Source of the DNA: Phoebastria nigripes
Lineage: Eukaryota; Chordata; Aves; Procellariiformes; Diomedeidae
Length of the DNA stretch: 64,000 bases
NCBI GenBank assembly: GCA_035582835.1
Contig: JAYKAV010003126.1
Span: 191,706-255,705, forward strand
Direction of reading: 5' to 3'
Shown: positions 36,193 through 47,720 of the stretch, piece by piece
Layout of the letters: each line of letters begins with the position of its first letter
How positions within the stretch are numbered: position 1 is the first letter of the stretch
Made by a program: the position numbers and the translations under genes
The notes under the pieces: model-generated
Databases searched by the model: none
What the model saw: the letters and a program-made list of their open reading frames with translations, nothing else
Told to the model about the DNA's origin: nothing

Positions 36193-36360
36193 ATAGAATC
36201 ACAGAATCATAAAATCATGGAATAGTTTGGGTTGGAAAGGACCTTTAGAGGTCATTTAGTCCAACCCCCCTGCAATGAGCAGGGACATCTTCCACTAGAT
36301 CAGGTTGCTCAGAGCCCCATCCAGCCTGACCTTTCCAGGGATGGGACATCTACCACCTCT
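36193..36360 (-). mobile_element. CR1 LINE, short 3' tail
   Basis: About 170 bp. It starts with AGAATCAC/AATCATAAAATCATGG repeats and continues with the CR1 tail ('gtttgggttggaaaggacc', 'ccaacccccctgcaatgagc', 'cagagccccatccagcctg'). The tail wording is closest to the younger CR1 at 2728-3299. The word CTGATC occurs at 36187-36192 and at 36361-36366 and may be the target-site duplication, though part of the right copy overlaps ordinary CR1 wording. Confidence 0.92.
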
Positions 36361-36831
36361 CTGATCTTTGGTAAGTGGTGGTATTGAGCAAATACTGATC
36401 AAGGGATGCGTATTATACGACGACTCTAACAGCAGCTTCCAATTTTCCCCTTTTTTTTCTCTCTCCTATTCCCTGTCGTGATCTCAAAGAGCTTGGAAAT
36501 CAAGTCTCCAGAGGTGAAAAGCTAAAGCACAAGTGTGCATTAGCTACCTTGTCTTATTTGCTTCTCCCAGGTGCTCCCTATTGTAAAAGTTTCATTCATT
36601 ACATCTGAAATCCCATCACTGTCAATCCCGTGCATAATGAGAAAGGAAATCATTAGAGCTGAGCAAATGATTTCATGATTACTGACTTATCCAATGAATG
36701 TGCTGTACTTCACAGCTATCTTTTCTGAAATTTGATGCCATAGACTGATCAGGGATATTAAAATGTAGTCCATATTGCTTATTTATGACTGGCTGTAGGA
36801 GTCGCATGGCCTCAATGCACCACCTGGATGA
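36361..36831. other. unique noncoding stretch
   Basis: Nothing was recognised between the CR1 tail and the LTR. Confidence 0.4.
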
Positions 36832-36836
36832 CCATG
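36832..36836. repeat. target-site duplication of solo LTR, left copy
   Basis: CCATG, repeated at 37432-37436 right after the LTR. Confidence 0.7.
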
Positions 36837-37431
36837 TGTCACCGTTTATTAACCCCAGCCGGCAACTCAGCACCACCCAGCCGCTTGCTCACTCCCCCCA
36901 GGTGAGATGGGGAGAGAATCAGAAGGGTAAAAGTGAGAAAACTCGTGGGTTGAGATAAAGACACTTTAATAGGTAAAGCAAAAGCCGCTCATGCAAGCAA
37001 AGAAAACAAGGAATTCATTCACTACTTCCCATCGGCAGGCAGGTGTTCAGCCATCTCCAGGAAAGCAGGGCTCCATCACGCGTAACGGTGACTTGGGAAG
37101 ACAAAACGCCATCACTCCGAATGTCCCCCCTTCCTTCTTCTTCCCCAGCTTTATATGCTGAGCATGACGTCATACGGTATGGGATACCCCTTTGGTCAGT
37201 TGGGGTCAGCTGTCCCAGACATTTCCCCTCCCAACTTCTTGTGCACCCCCAGCCTCCTCGCTGGTGGGGTGGGGTGAGGAGCAGAAAAGGCCTTGACTCT
37301 GTGTAAGCACTGCTCAGCAGTAATCAAAACATCCCTGTGTTATCAACACTGTTTCCAGCACAAATCCAAAACATAGCCCCATACTAGCTACTATGGAAAA
37401 AATTAACTCTATCCCAGTCAAAACCAGCACA
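36837..37431 (-). mobile_element. solo LTR of an endogenous retrovirus (family shared with 61894-62486)
   Basis: This 595-bp block begins TGTCACC and ends CCAGCACA on the plus strand, giving the TG...CA ends of a retroviral LTR, and is flanked by CCATG duplications. The sense strand is minus: reading that way there is a CRE palindrome, then a TATA box, then an ATTAAA poly(A) signal at 36965-36970 followed by the 'tatctcaacccacgag' phrase typical of this bird LTR family. No internal retroviral sequence adjoins it, so two LTRs probably recombined to leave one. By eye it is roughly 94% identical to the LTR at 61894-62486. No viral protein is encoded. A 5-bp duplication fits ERVL- or ERV1-type integration; the class is not settled. 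Confidence 0.9.
37148..37172 (-). promoter_or_regulatory. LTR core promoter: CRE palindrome plus TATA box
   Basis: On the minus strand the 8-bp CREB/ATF palindrome TGACGTCA (37165-37172) lies just upstream of ATATAAA (37150-37156). Both sit where an LTR U3 promoter should be, upstream of the poly(A) signal at 36970. The sister LTR keeps the same CRE at 62220-62227, while its TATA is partly hidden by N. Confidence 0.7.
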
Positions 37432-37436
37432 CCATG
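37432..37436. repeat. target-site duplication of solo LTR, right copy
   Basis: CCATG, matching 36832-36836. Confidence 0.7.
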
Positions 37437-40400
37437 ACCAGCCAGTCAATTTCTACCATCCAGCAGCACAGGTCACTTTGGAGTTCACTTTGTAATCATT
37501 TTTGATCTGTATATTTTTTCATAACTTCTCAAGGTTTAAAGCCAGAGGGGTTTCTGAGGTCATCTAGTTTAAGTTTCCAAAATTTCACCTGGTTTCTCCT
37601 GAGTAAGTTCAGTAACTTCTCTTTGATGAAAATGGATGTGATTCCTGAACCAGTAACGAAGAGAGGATGAAAGAAGTCATTCTGTGAGCAGAGATGCTAA
37701 GGAAACCAGCTTGGTTATAGATTTGTGCCTTCACAGCACTAACTCAAGCTCTCCCTCTGAGACTCTCAGTATCTTGCTGGGTGAGAAACAATGTGTGTTA
37801 CGCCTATTTCAGAGCTATGTATGCCAGCCGGTGGGCCAGTACCTGCGTGGCTGGCTGGCTGCCACCAAATAAATTGGCTAATGTAAGTAAGTTCTTCCTG
37901 TCTTTTCAATTTAGAGGGTGCTAATTCCCTTCTCTTTCTTCTGCCCAACAACAGATTTCACCACTCTTGTGGATATTGAATTCTCTCTGAACCTCATACC
38001 TCCTCCCCTTCAAATTTGATGGGGATTGAGTAATGAGTTTCAAAAGTCATGAGGGGATGCAGGAAGGAGCAGGAGGAGAGTTGGTTTTTGTAGACATAAG
38101 ATCACATAGCTATGTCTTCTTAGGAAGTTAATAATAAATGCAAACACGACTGAAGAAGGAATGAATTATTATTATTATTATGAAGAATATTTTTATTCTT
38201 AAAGCTCTGGGGGGAAAAAAAATTGCAGAAAGGAAAAAAGACCATCTCTATTACATTAGCTTGTACTCTCAAGCAATAGAACTTTGGTACTGACCTTGAG
38301 TCAGGGTCGGTAGCTGGTCCTACCCATACTTTATTTATATATATATCTACCAATACAATAAAATGAAAAGTGAATCCTTGCTGAACAATAGATCAAAAAG
38401 CCAGTAGGTAGATTTTTTAAATCTTTTTTTTTTCTTTCTAGGTAAGTATCTGAGAATTGTGAAGTAGTTTTAAGCTACCAATGCAGTCAGGTAACTTTAT
38501 GTATTTTTGAGAGCTCTACACTGGATGCACCAGCCACCACGAAGCTCCACTGCTTCTTATGAGCCCTCCTTTAAGAGCTCGACATTTGCTGTGAAGTCAT
38601 TCCCCTCTTGCCCTCCCCTGTGAAACACCAGCTTTTCTTCCCACATTCTGGTTTCACAAGCCCTGCAGTAGCGTTGTCAGAAACACTAATGCTTCACTTC
38701 TTAGATGGAAGAAAGACCACACAACTGTGTTTACCAAAAAAATTACAGGCAGAAAGTAATGAGCTAGAGGCAAAGTTATTTTGCTGGTATACCAAAATCT
38801 AAATCATANCAAGCCTTGCAGAACTGGCAGGGAGGAGGTTGGAAGGAGACATGATAGTGAGTCCATACGCAAGGGTGGAAAACCAGCTCCAACATCTCTA
38901 TAAAAGGTTCTCTCTGGAAAGGGACACTTTAGTTTTACAAAGTTGGTGTTGTGTGACAGTATTGCCCAATGCCTATATGTGAAACAGGGAGAAAATTGGG
39001 GGCAGTCTTTTATCTGCAATAGTGGCACTGAACTTGTGCCTGTTGGGGAGCTGCTCGGTGATCCAACACATTCAATGGCACAGCACNGTTAAGCTGCCTG
39101 TTGGTTTAAGAGAAAGAAATTAGAAATTTTATCAGCTATATTTATGGTAGCTCCTTTTCTGGGATGCTTCAAGAAGAGTTAAAGTCTAATAAGCACTGAC
39201 TATAACAGAGGACACAGAAACCCCTATGTGATTTTATAACATCACTTTCTCTGAGGAACAATGACTTCCAGAGGTAAAGAGCTTTTCCTCTGCATTAGGT
39301 TTCTGCACTGATGTAACTGCATTGCTTGCATGGGTGTTGCATAAGCATAAACCCATATTATATAGATGTGTTACAGTAGTGAGAAAGTAGTTTCACTTGA
39401 GTACCCTCAAGTGATTTCCCTCTGATACCCCAGAGTAATGAGGGCTTGTACTGATACAGTCACACAGGTGTAGCTGCATTTTTTGTTTAAAAGCCAAATT
39501 TTCAGTGGCCCATAATTTGGATCTCTGAAGAACCAAGGGCAACTAAAACTCAAACATGCAAAGCTGAACTGCATTTGTAGCAGTCTGAGTGGTGACAACC
39601 CCAAGATTATTTCCATAAAAAGGCAGGAAATTCCTTCAGCATATGATGGTCTGTAACCGCAGCAGCACATCTCTGCATAGATCAATTTACAGGTACTTAC
39701 CAAGGAGAAACAGTCATTGCATATTTTATTAATATTTGTTTAAAGCAAGCCAACTATGCAATATATGCCTTAAATAATATGCCACCAGTCCAAATTATTG
39801 ATCTCTTTTTTAAATGAGTGAGAAGATATACCTGAGTTCTCAGCTGAGAACTGGTTTTACAAAACAAAAAAACCTACTTCCTGCTTTCAGTTCACAAATG
39901 ATGTGGGATTTTTCAAGTAGACATGCTGCAAAATCAGAATAGCAGCAAATGCCGCATTGTATGATGTGCATCAAGAGGAAAATCCCAAGGACAAAAACCT
40001 GCTTTATGACTTATTCATAAAAGGGAGAAACTATGGAATCACATGATTTTTAACTTTAAAGTGCTGGAGAATTTTAAACGATATGCCTTGAGTGTCGTGT
40101 TATGTTGTATATGAAAGGGTACTGCTTATAACCGAAGCTACTGTGGGAAAATTTCCCCTGACTTCGANGGAGGCAAATCAGCACAGAATATGGTCCACAA
40201 TCTGTCTGCCTGTCTGTCACCTCGACTATTCACTTAAATATTTTTCTGCCTTAATACAGCTAAGGTTTCTCTTTTACCTTCAAATTGTCCTAGAAACTTT
40301 AATCATTGCACAGATTACAATAACCATTTCAAATTAATGCTATAATTCAGTGCATACAGGTTTTCAGAAAACATTATCACCCCTGCTGAAATGAAAACTG

Positions 40401-43400
40401 CACAGCCTTAAGTGTAATGTTGCTATCATTTTGCTGTAATTAACAGCTGAAGATCTGACTTAAATTTACGAAGACATAGGTCAAGTTAATTGTCTTGTTG
40501 CTTAGCAAAAGAGGAGGAGAACTAAGTAGGCTTACTGGAGCTGCAGCTACCTATGGTCAATAAAGATTTTGAAATAGTGGTTTCTTGAGACCAATACAGC
40601 TTCAAAAATATGATTTCCCACAGCCTGCAGAGTTCCAGGAACAATGACTTGTTTCCAAAAGGTCTGCAGATGAACAATGAAGTTGCTGCAATTATGTCCA
40701 AAGGCTTGTAAAAGAGNAACACCAAAAACTCAGTAGGCTGAAGATTTACAGTCTGGACCTCCTTTGCTTACTCAGAACAAGGTGCATAAATACCAGATGA
40801 GCTTTTTTTTTAAAAAATATCCACATGTTTTAAGATATAAGCTTATTTTCCAAAGGGAACAAAGAGCCAATCCCTAAATGGAGTATTATGAGTCAGACAC
40901 CCAGTTAGTTTTAAGGATTTGGCTCCTAAGTCCTGTTGATGTGGATATTTTACTGCTTATATAGTTTAGCTGTGTCTTGATAAGGGAGTGATTTTTTAAT
41001 TTTTTTTTTTTTTTCTTTTTTTTTTTTTTGCTAGACAAACCCCTTTTCCACTCAGGCAGGAACAAGGGTGTCAGTGTCACTGTCCTGGTCTGAATTCACT
41101 TGAAAGGTTTAATTATCCTTTGTCAGCAGGCCCATGGGAATTTGGAATTTAAGTCCGTGTGTTAGTGACATTTAGGTTGCTCAAAGACAGATTTTTAAAA
41201 GTAGGAGCCTGTCTACATCTGTGGGCAAATGCTCAAGCTTAAAAATCAAGTTTACTAATCAGTGTGAGTAAGGATGGCTATATCAATCTGCAATTTGTTA
41301 GTCATGCAAAAATGTTGTCTAGACAAAAAGATTAGAGACGTGCTAATTAATACCCTAGTTTTGCACTGATCATCTTTGCTTATGCAAAAAGCAGATAAGT
41401 TTACCTCCATACTTATGAACATAAAGAAGCCAACTAAAGCTGTAAAACTCATAACCCTACCAATGAAGCTATTTCTCCAACAGATTGTAAAAGAAAAAGA
41501 AAGAAGCGTGTTGCTGCTATTGCAGCCTTGAAAGCTGCAGAGGTACCTGAGGAGCTGAGGGAAGACAAAAGTCTGGAAACAGATGGAGGTTGGTGTCCTG
41601 ATTCCAGCCCAGGTGTTGTGACAGCTGAGCGACAAGTGGGGTTTTGGCCTACCGCTAGCTTCTTCGTGGAAAGGAATATTTAAATTACGTGTACACTAAA
41701 CCTGAATGAAAAACAGGCTAGAAATGAGAAAAACAGTGTTAGCTGGATCTATTTTCTGAAGAAAAATTATCTACCTATCACAGACCTCTGCCTTAGGATG
41801 AGAAGCAAATCCTCCAGAGGTGCTTGTTTCTCTACATCGGCTATCTAGAGTCCGGATAACCACCTTGCAAGGTGCCAAATTTTTGGAGAGCTGCAGCTGC
41901 TCAAGAATAAATCTGATCCCCTGAGCCTCCCTGGCCTATGCTTTAATCTTCACTGTCATTTGTAGCCCTTAGCAAGGCCATATAGAGTGAATAATCCTGT
42001 TACTTGGGGGATCCCATATATTCAGGAGGACCATTTTGTTATAATTTCCTCCTCCTGTTTCTAGTTTTCATAATGTTTCTGGAATATACACTGGTGATGT
42101 GGTTTTATATTCCTTTGCCCTACCAGAAACTGGCTGCAAACAGATCTCACTGTAATATAACCAAATAAATTAGCATCCAAAAGAACTTTCTATCAAAGCC
42201 TGCAAGCCTAGAGGAATATTGGTATTGCTGCAGAAGACAATTATTTGGTTTAAGACGGATAAAGTTTCTGCAGGGATTTGATACTAGCTTAAAATTTGCA
42301 GAGGCATTATAGCTATAAATCAGGAGGAAAGTAAAAAGCCTCAGATGGTCCAATTTGCTGACAATTTTTCCTCCACATTTATTTTAAAAAATATATCTAA
42401 TAGCAAACAAGGTTTGTTACTGTTGGATTTGTTTGTACTGTGATANCATCCAAAATACTGCTGGAAGCTTTCCAAAGTCAGTATAAGTTTCAGTACCACT
42501 CTGAAANGCGTAGGTTACATCCCCTTCATGCATCTCAGAAGAGTGTTGCATGAGAAAGAAAACTCATTAAAGGACCAGATATTGCTGTCCTGACTTTGAG
42601 CAAATACTGGAATCCGGGTCCTAGTCCAGGTTTTGGGAAAGCAATTAGCTGTTGCAGGTGCTTCNGGTATTAGGTGCTCAGCTAAGGACACCTTGAAGAA
42701 GGCTGAATTTCAGAATGTGCTATGTTCTGAATATAATTAGTGGCTTTCAAAAATCTTGGCTTTCCTCGTGCTTTCTGACAAGGACTGAATCTTAAATTCC
42801 CCTGGATGGATTTATTTTATCAGCCGTTTGGGTTTTATTTATTTGTTGGACTGCTGTTGTTTGGGTTGGGTTTTTATAGAGACCAGAACTGAAAGGTCAT
42901 TCCTAAAAGGCTATATTATATGTTTTGTTTTAAGCATTTATTCTACTGAATAGTAATATTTACAACATCAAAACATGGATCTTTTTGGTTAAAATGAAAG
43001 CTGAAATGCAAATGTCACTCTGATCCCTTGATAGGAGTTTGAGTGTGTTCACTTTGCCTTTAAACCATCCATTTTCCAGTCAAAGAAAACCATCTCTGAC
43101 AGATCTGTGATCTGTTCCAGCAGGGTAGAGCTGTATAATTCCCACGCTGGCATCAGAATTGTATTTCTCCTATAGAATTAACCACTCAATCATCAAAAAA
43201 TGCACTGCTACAAAATATATTTGTTTGACTACTGGCATTTTTTATACATATCCCTTTTATTTCAGATAAGCCTAATTATGCTCTGCTGTACCCTTTCAAG
43301 ATATACAGTATGATTTTATTCTCCTAAGCACAGTGTCCTGAAAAAAAGTCTGACCCAAGATTTATGAAAATCTCACCATAATTTCAAAAGACTTATAACT

Positions 43401-43952
43401 GCCTACATTTTGTCCTGATATTAAGCTTACCTTCTTGTATCATTTGTTATAATTTCCTGACAGTAAGAAAGAGGAATCCACTTGGGAGTTTATATAAAAT
43501 GAACTTGGATTTTTAAGTCTAAAATTAAGTTCTCAGTTTGATTTCTCTGTCCCTCGCACCCTTCAAATAGAATGCACATAAAGATGTAATATCTGTACAT
43601 AAAATTGTCAATTTATGGAACTGTTACGTGTATGACAAAAACAATGGAAAAACGATGAGCCTAGCTTTTTCTCAGGCTCTTTCTAAATATCTTTTTGCTG
43701 CAGCATGTTACTCCACTCGGTTGTAGTGTGGGTCCTAGTTGCCATTTGTGTGTCTTGCTCTACATAGTGTCAGCCAGCAACAATTTGGACCTTAAAGAAT
43801 ATTTTATTTTCTCCCTTAGTTTGCTCTGTTTCCATTTTTCTATCATCAGCAGGACATTGCGCATGGAGTGGTTGTCATAAAACGTCATAACTGGAAACAG
43901 TGGAATATCAAAGCTCTCGCCAAAGAGATGTGGGATTTCATGGGGACTCGGA
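37437..43952. other. unique noncoding stretch
   Basis: 6.5 kb without a recognisable gene. It contains a short ATT run (38165-38181), TATATA words at 38335-38346, a T-rich run with one C (41001-41029) and isolated N calls. Open frames such as 41255-41635 (minus) have no recognisable domain. Confidence 0.45.
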
Positions 43953-44156
43953 GTGGGACTGTGTGCTCCCACAGGATTGTACCTGTCTGGATTTCTTCTC
44001 TTGGTGCTCCTGATCCCTCAGGGATCTGTGCTTTGTTTCTGCTTTAGCACTAATGTTATCCACATAACTATGAGATGTTTCCTTAAGGATCTCAGCCAAT
44101 CTGGGGTAGTAGGGCAAATTTACAGATTTTTAATGAATTATTTTCAAAAAATGTAG
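43953..44156 (+). pseudogene. possible old LINE reverse transcriptase scrap
   Basis: A 67-residue open stretch includes IPQGSVL near residues 22-28, followed by a hydrophobic F-F-stretch and an N-IHI-like end. This recalls the GVPQGSVLGPLLF-x-IYINDL segment of L2/CR1-type reverse transcriptases. Six residues in a row match the core PQGSVL, which is unlikely by chance, but nothing before or after it can be aligned by eye. If real, it is a very old LINE fragment; no function remains. Confidence 0.35.
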
Positions 44157-46059
44157 CTTGAAACTCATCTGGGATGGTTACCACCTTGGATGTCAAGTTG
44201 GGAACATGTCGGAGAAGACCAGTTCTACCAAAGGGAGGTTCATTTTCAGGTGTAGGTTTTTGTGAGACTGTGAAGTCTGTCCATACTCTGACCAGCAGTA
44301 AAAATCCACCTTGTGTGGATACAGGCATCTCCCTTGGGTAGCAGCGTAGTCATGGCAACATGGCAACATGGAGCTCAGTCTCTTCTGCCCACCGAGCATC
44401 TATCTGTCTTCTGCTTTCAGCTCCCTTGGGGTGAGATCACCTAAAAGTTAAAAAGCCCCTTTGTCTGGATTCTTTATTTAGATTATTTGGCTTTACAGCC
44501 AGCATTGTCTCAAACATTGCTTTGCTGGATTTTTTCTGTATTTCTGTGTCTGATGAGCTGACCACGTGCAACCCCACAGAGTGCATACAGGACTGCTCCC
44601 ATCTAACTTTGTGTGGCACATCATTCTGAAGGCCACTTACTCTGGAATCCTCTCCTGCCACAGTGCAAGACAGACANCTCCAGCACACAGCAACCTCTTC
44701 AATGCTGAATTATCACCTGAAAGTGCCTCTTCCTCCCAGCTGAGTAGATATTAAGCTCTGTATTAGATTGTCCTTGTCTTACATTTGCTAGTTTGAATGA
44801 GTTTGCCAGTCATTGCAGGACAAGAGTATTCTTCCTCCTCTCACCGAACAGATGATTGTCACCTTCTGGTAGCTACTTGTGACACTTTAGCCCTCAGTAC
44901 ACAAGATGGTAATGAGAAAAGAGACCCCAACCCTGCCTTGAAAGCCTCTGAATCCTTTCAGGTTGTCTCAGTATTGACAACTACTTATATTCAAAAAGTC
45001 ATGATCCATGCCTCAAAAAGTTCAACCTCCATACTGAACTCTGCCACATGAATACACCTCTGTTCTGAAAACTAACAAAGGAAGAGAAGTACCTCTTCTT
45101 CTATAGNCATCTCCATGTTATTCAGCTTGTGGGATGGTCTCCACCAATTATAGAGGGATCCTACCTTTGGGGATCCTTGTGAAGTATGAGAGGCTGAATC
45201 TGGGTCTCTCTATCTGTCAGCCTGACAACAGTTTAGGATCTAGCTGCTACCCTGCAGTGTTGCAGCCCTGGAAACGTGGANAAGGTCACTCTTCACCTAA
45301 GTCCTTCTCTACCTTTTTGTTTCATCTGTTCTTCCCACTCTGTACCCTGGCTCTTCCTGCTTTTTATCTAGATTTCCTTTTATTCCCTTTTTACTGCAAG
45401 ACTCAGCCTCTCTGTTGGCTGCAGTCAGGGGAAAATCCTTATGATGACATAGTCAAAGAGATTTGACACTCTGCAACATAAAGGGCAATGTCTGGGAAGG
45501 GCAGAGTGATGCAGCACAGATTCTGGATGTCAGATAACCTTATCAAAGGGTAAAGTTTAACATAATTCTTAGCATGTGTTTTATCTTTTAAAGNAAGCTG
45601 TGCCCTACACTTCATTCTGTGCTTCAGATGGTGACCAACCAGANGTATTTGTGCTTTCAAAGTTTTTATTTAATAAATCTGTGCTGCTTTCTCTTTTCAT
45701 TCCACTTTAGCCCCCACTTCTATCACCATCTTCTGGTCTCGGAAAGTAGAGGGAAGACTGTTGCTTAACACTTGAGAACTGTTGCCCTCTTTTCCCCTCA
45801 TTTGTAGGTAGTTACATATTAACCCCTACATTCATTAAGACGGGGATTTTAAAATATGCAGACCTAATTACACCTTCTTTCATAGTTAAGTGTCCAAGTC
45901 AGNACATTTTAGAAATGATGAGCCCCTGTGAGTTTAGATCAAGTCAGTTAGTTATCTTTGTCATTAAAACGCATTGTTTTGGGTGTTTTTAATCTTGGAA
46001 TACTTTTTGCATAAGCAATTATGACCCGAGGCCAAACTTTTCAACAGCGATGCACAAAG
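44157..46059. other. unique noncoding stretch
   Basis: No gene was recognised. It is pyrimidine-rich in places (44560-44760, 45290-45420), with wording loosely reminiscent of LINE-2 but too weak to call. Confidence 0.4.
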
Positions 46060-46165
46060 CTAGGCACCCATTCCTATATTTAGCACACAGTTAAAATGAT
46101 CTAGTTTTCAGAGGTGTTGAACACCCTTAAATTCTAGTGCTGTTTCTGGGATTTCCATATGCTCA
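46060..46165. repeat. possible ancient dispersed amniote repeat
   Basis: The words 'ctaggcacccattcctatat' and 'tagttttcagaggtgttgaa' followed by 'cacccttaaattctagtgct' resemble an old palindromic repeat with a 'ttttcagaggtgctgagcacc' core. It is possibly related to 16724-16790. Confidence 0.35.
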
Positions 46166-47039
46166 TTACAACCAAAATTCATACAATGTTTAGATAGATG
46201 GACTAAGGTACCTCATTTCTGTTGCCTAAATCCATACCTAAACACTCTTTTTAAATAATTTCTCTTTATTTTTTAAATACCTTGCTAGTGCATAGTGAAT
46301 AAATTGATGAAAATTACATTCATACAATATACCCAGTTTGTATCTTTTTCAAACCTCAGTATAATTGCCAATGCTTTATTCCTCCACTGCAGCTGTGTTC
46401 CTGAATGTATTTCATGGATTGTTGAAGTACATTCCCAAAATGTCCTCTAAGGATGCCCAATCTTACTTAAGCAAAGAATTAAATCTTTCCACTGAGTCAT
46501 GGTTATATTTGACAAGAAGGTATATATTTGTCAAGATGTCCTGTTTTCTTTTGGAGCTTTTGGGTCATCCAATTCAAAGTAGCTTACCCCACTCTACCTG
46601 CTTTTGACATTTTGACAACAGTTAAACCATAGAAGAAGGAAATTACAGTGATGTTCACATCTGCTTAGGCCTTGTTAATGCTCTTGAGTATAGTCCTTAT
46701 TGCAAAGAATGAACTCCTGAAACACTTTAAAAAAAAAAAAAAAAAAATCAGTCCAAATCCCCTCTCTGCTGTCACGATTTTCAAGATAGGTACAGTACAG
46801 CACATTTACTTGCCCTACCGTGGCATTTTTTTTGCTTCAGCACACAAAAAAAAAATTACCAGTTGTGCCTTTCAGTTTTAATCTTGTTAAGTTTTCTTTG
46901 CCATGGATTGCAAATAGATAAAAGGCACTTCTAGTTTTCTGATGTCTTTGTGTACCTAGGGACTTATATGACCCAGTATCTGTACATTTGCTATTAGCTG
47001 TAGTTAAAATATCATTAGCAGAGCTCATATTAGTAGATA
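46166..47039. other. unique noncoding stretch
   Basis: Holds an A19 run at 46729-46747 and an A9 run at 46847-46855. No gene was recognised. Confidence 0.45.
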
Positions 47040-47720
47040 CAAGCCACAATAAATGTGTTTGGATATTTTATTTGAGGGAAGGTCGGGGGACTCTTTGCAA
47101 GCATGCAGACCTCCAGCAGCTCTGCTTGGCCTGACCAAGCCCAGTAAATTAAAAGCCCAGACTCCAATCATGGGATATAAACACTTTCATATCAAAGCCT
47201 TTGTGCGTTTTATTCTGAAGGTACTTATGTTTGTGGCTTTTGTAAATGCTCTTTCTCCCTTGGAACAACTGACTTATACCAGCTAGCAAAGGTCCTCAAG
47301 GAACCATTCATTTATCCAGTGAGCTCTGCCTGTGACCTTCTTATCTCACATGTCTTCATGTATCTTTCTGCCACATCCAGCAGTTGAAGGCGATATATCA
47401 TCCAATTATACCAGCTAGCCACTAGCAGAAGGTTTATATCAGATGGAGACTTATGGCTAATATCCAGGATATTTGCAATGCAACCTAGGCACGAAGGGAT
47501 TATATCGGGGGGAGAATCAGGCCATCGCTATTGTTTAAAATGACCTGTAAATATTAGGTCAGCTTGTTCGCCCGCAGTATCGTGCCACTGATTTCAGTGA
47601 CAGTTTTTCAACTGTTATATTTAGATCCCAGCTGGATTTTCAAAGCTAACTTTTGACAGCATATTGACTTTGTTATGCTTTTCAAGTTAACTGCAAAAGG
47701 TCAACAATGAGAATTTTGGG
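47040..47720. other. complex unique DNA, candidate conserved noncoding element
   Basis: The stretch lacks repeats and low-complexity runs and is unusually rich in structured AT words such as 'atcccagctggattttcaaa' and 'taaatattaggtcagc'. The 14-mer TTATACCAGCTAGC occurs at 47274-47287 and again at 47406-47419. Conservation is a guess from texture; no alignment is available. Confidence 0.25.

Noticed and set aside
44560..45060. Pyrimidine-rich stretch as LINE-2 3' end
   Set aside because: A few phrases resemble L2, but order and spacing do not hold up by eye.
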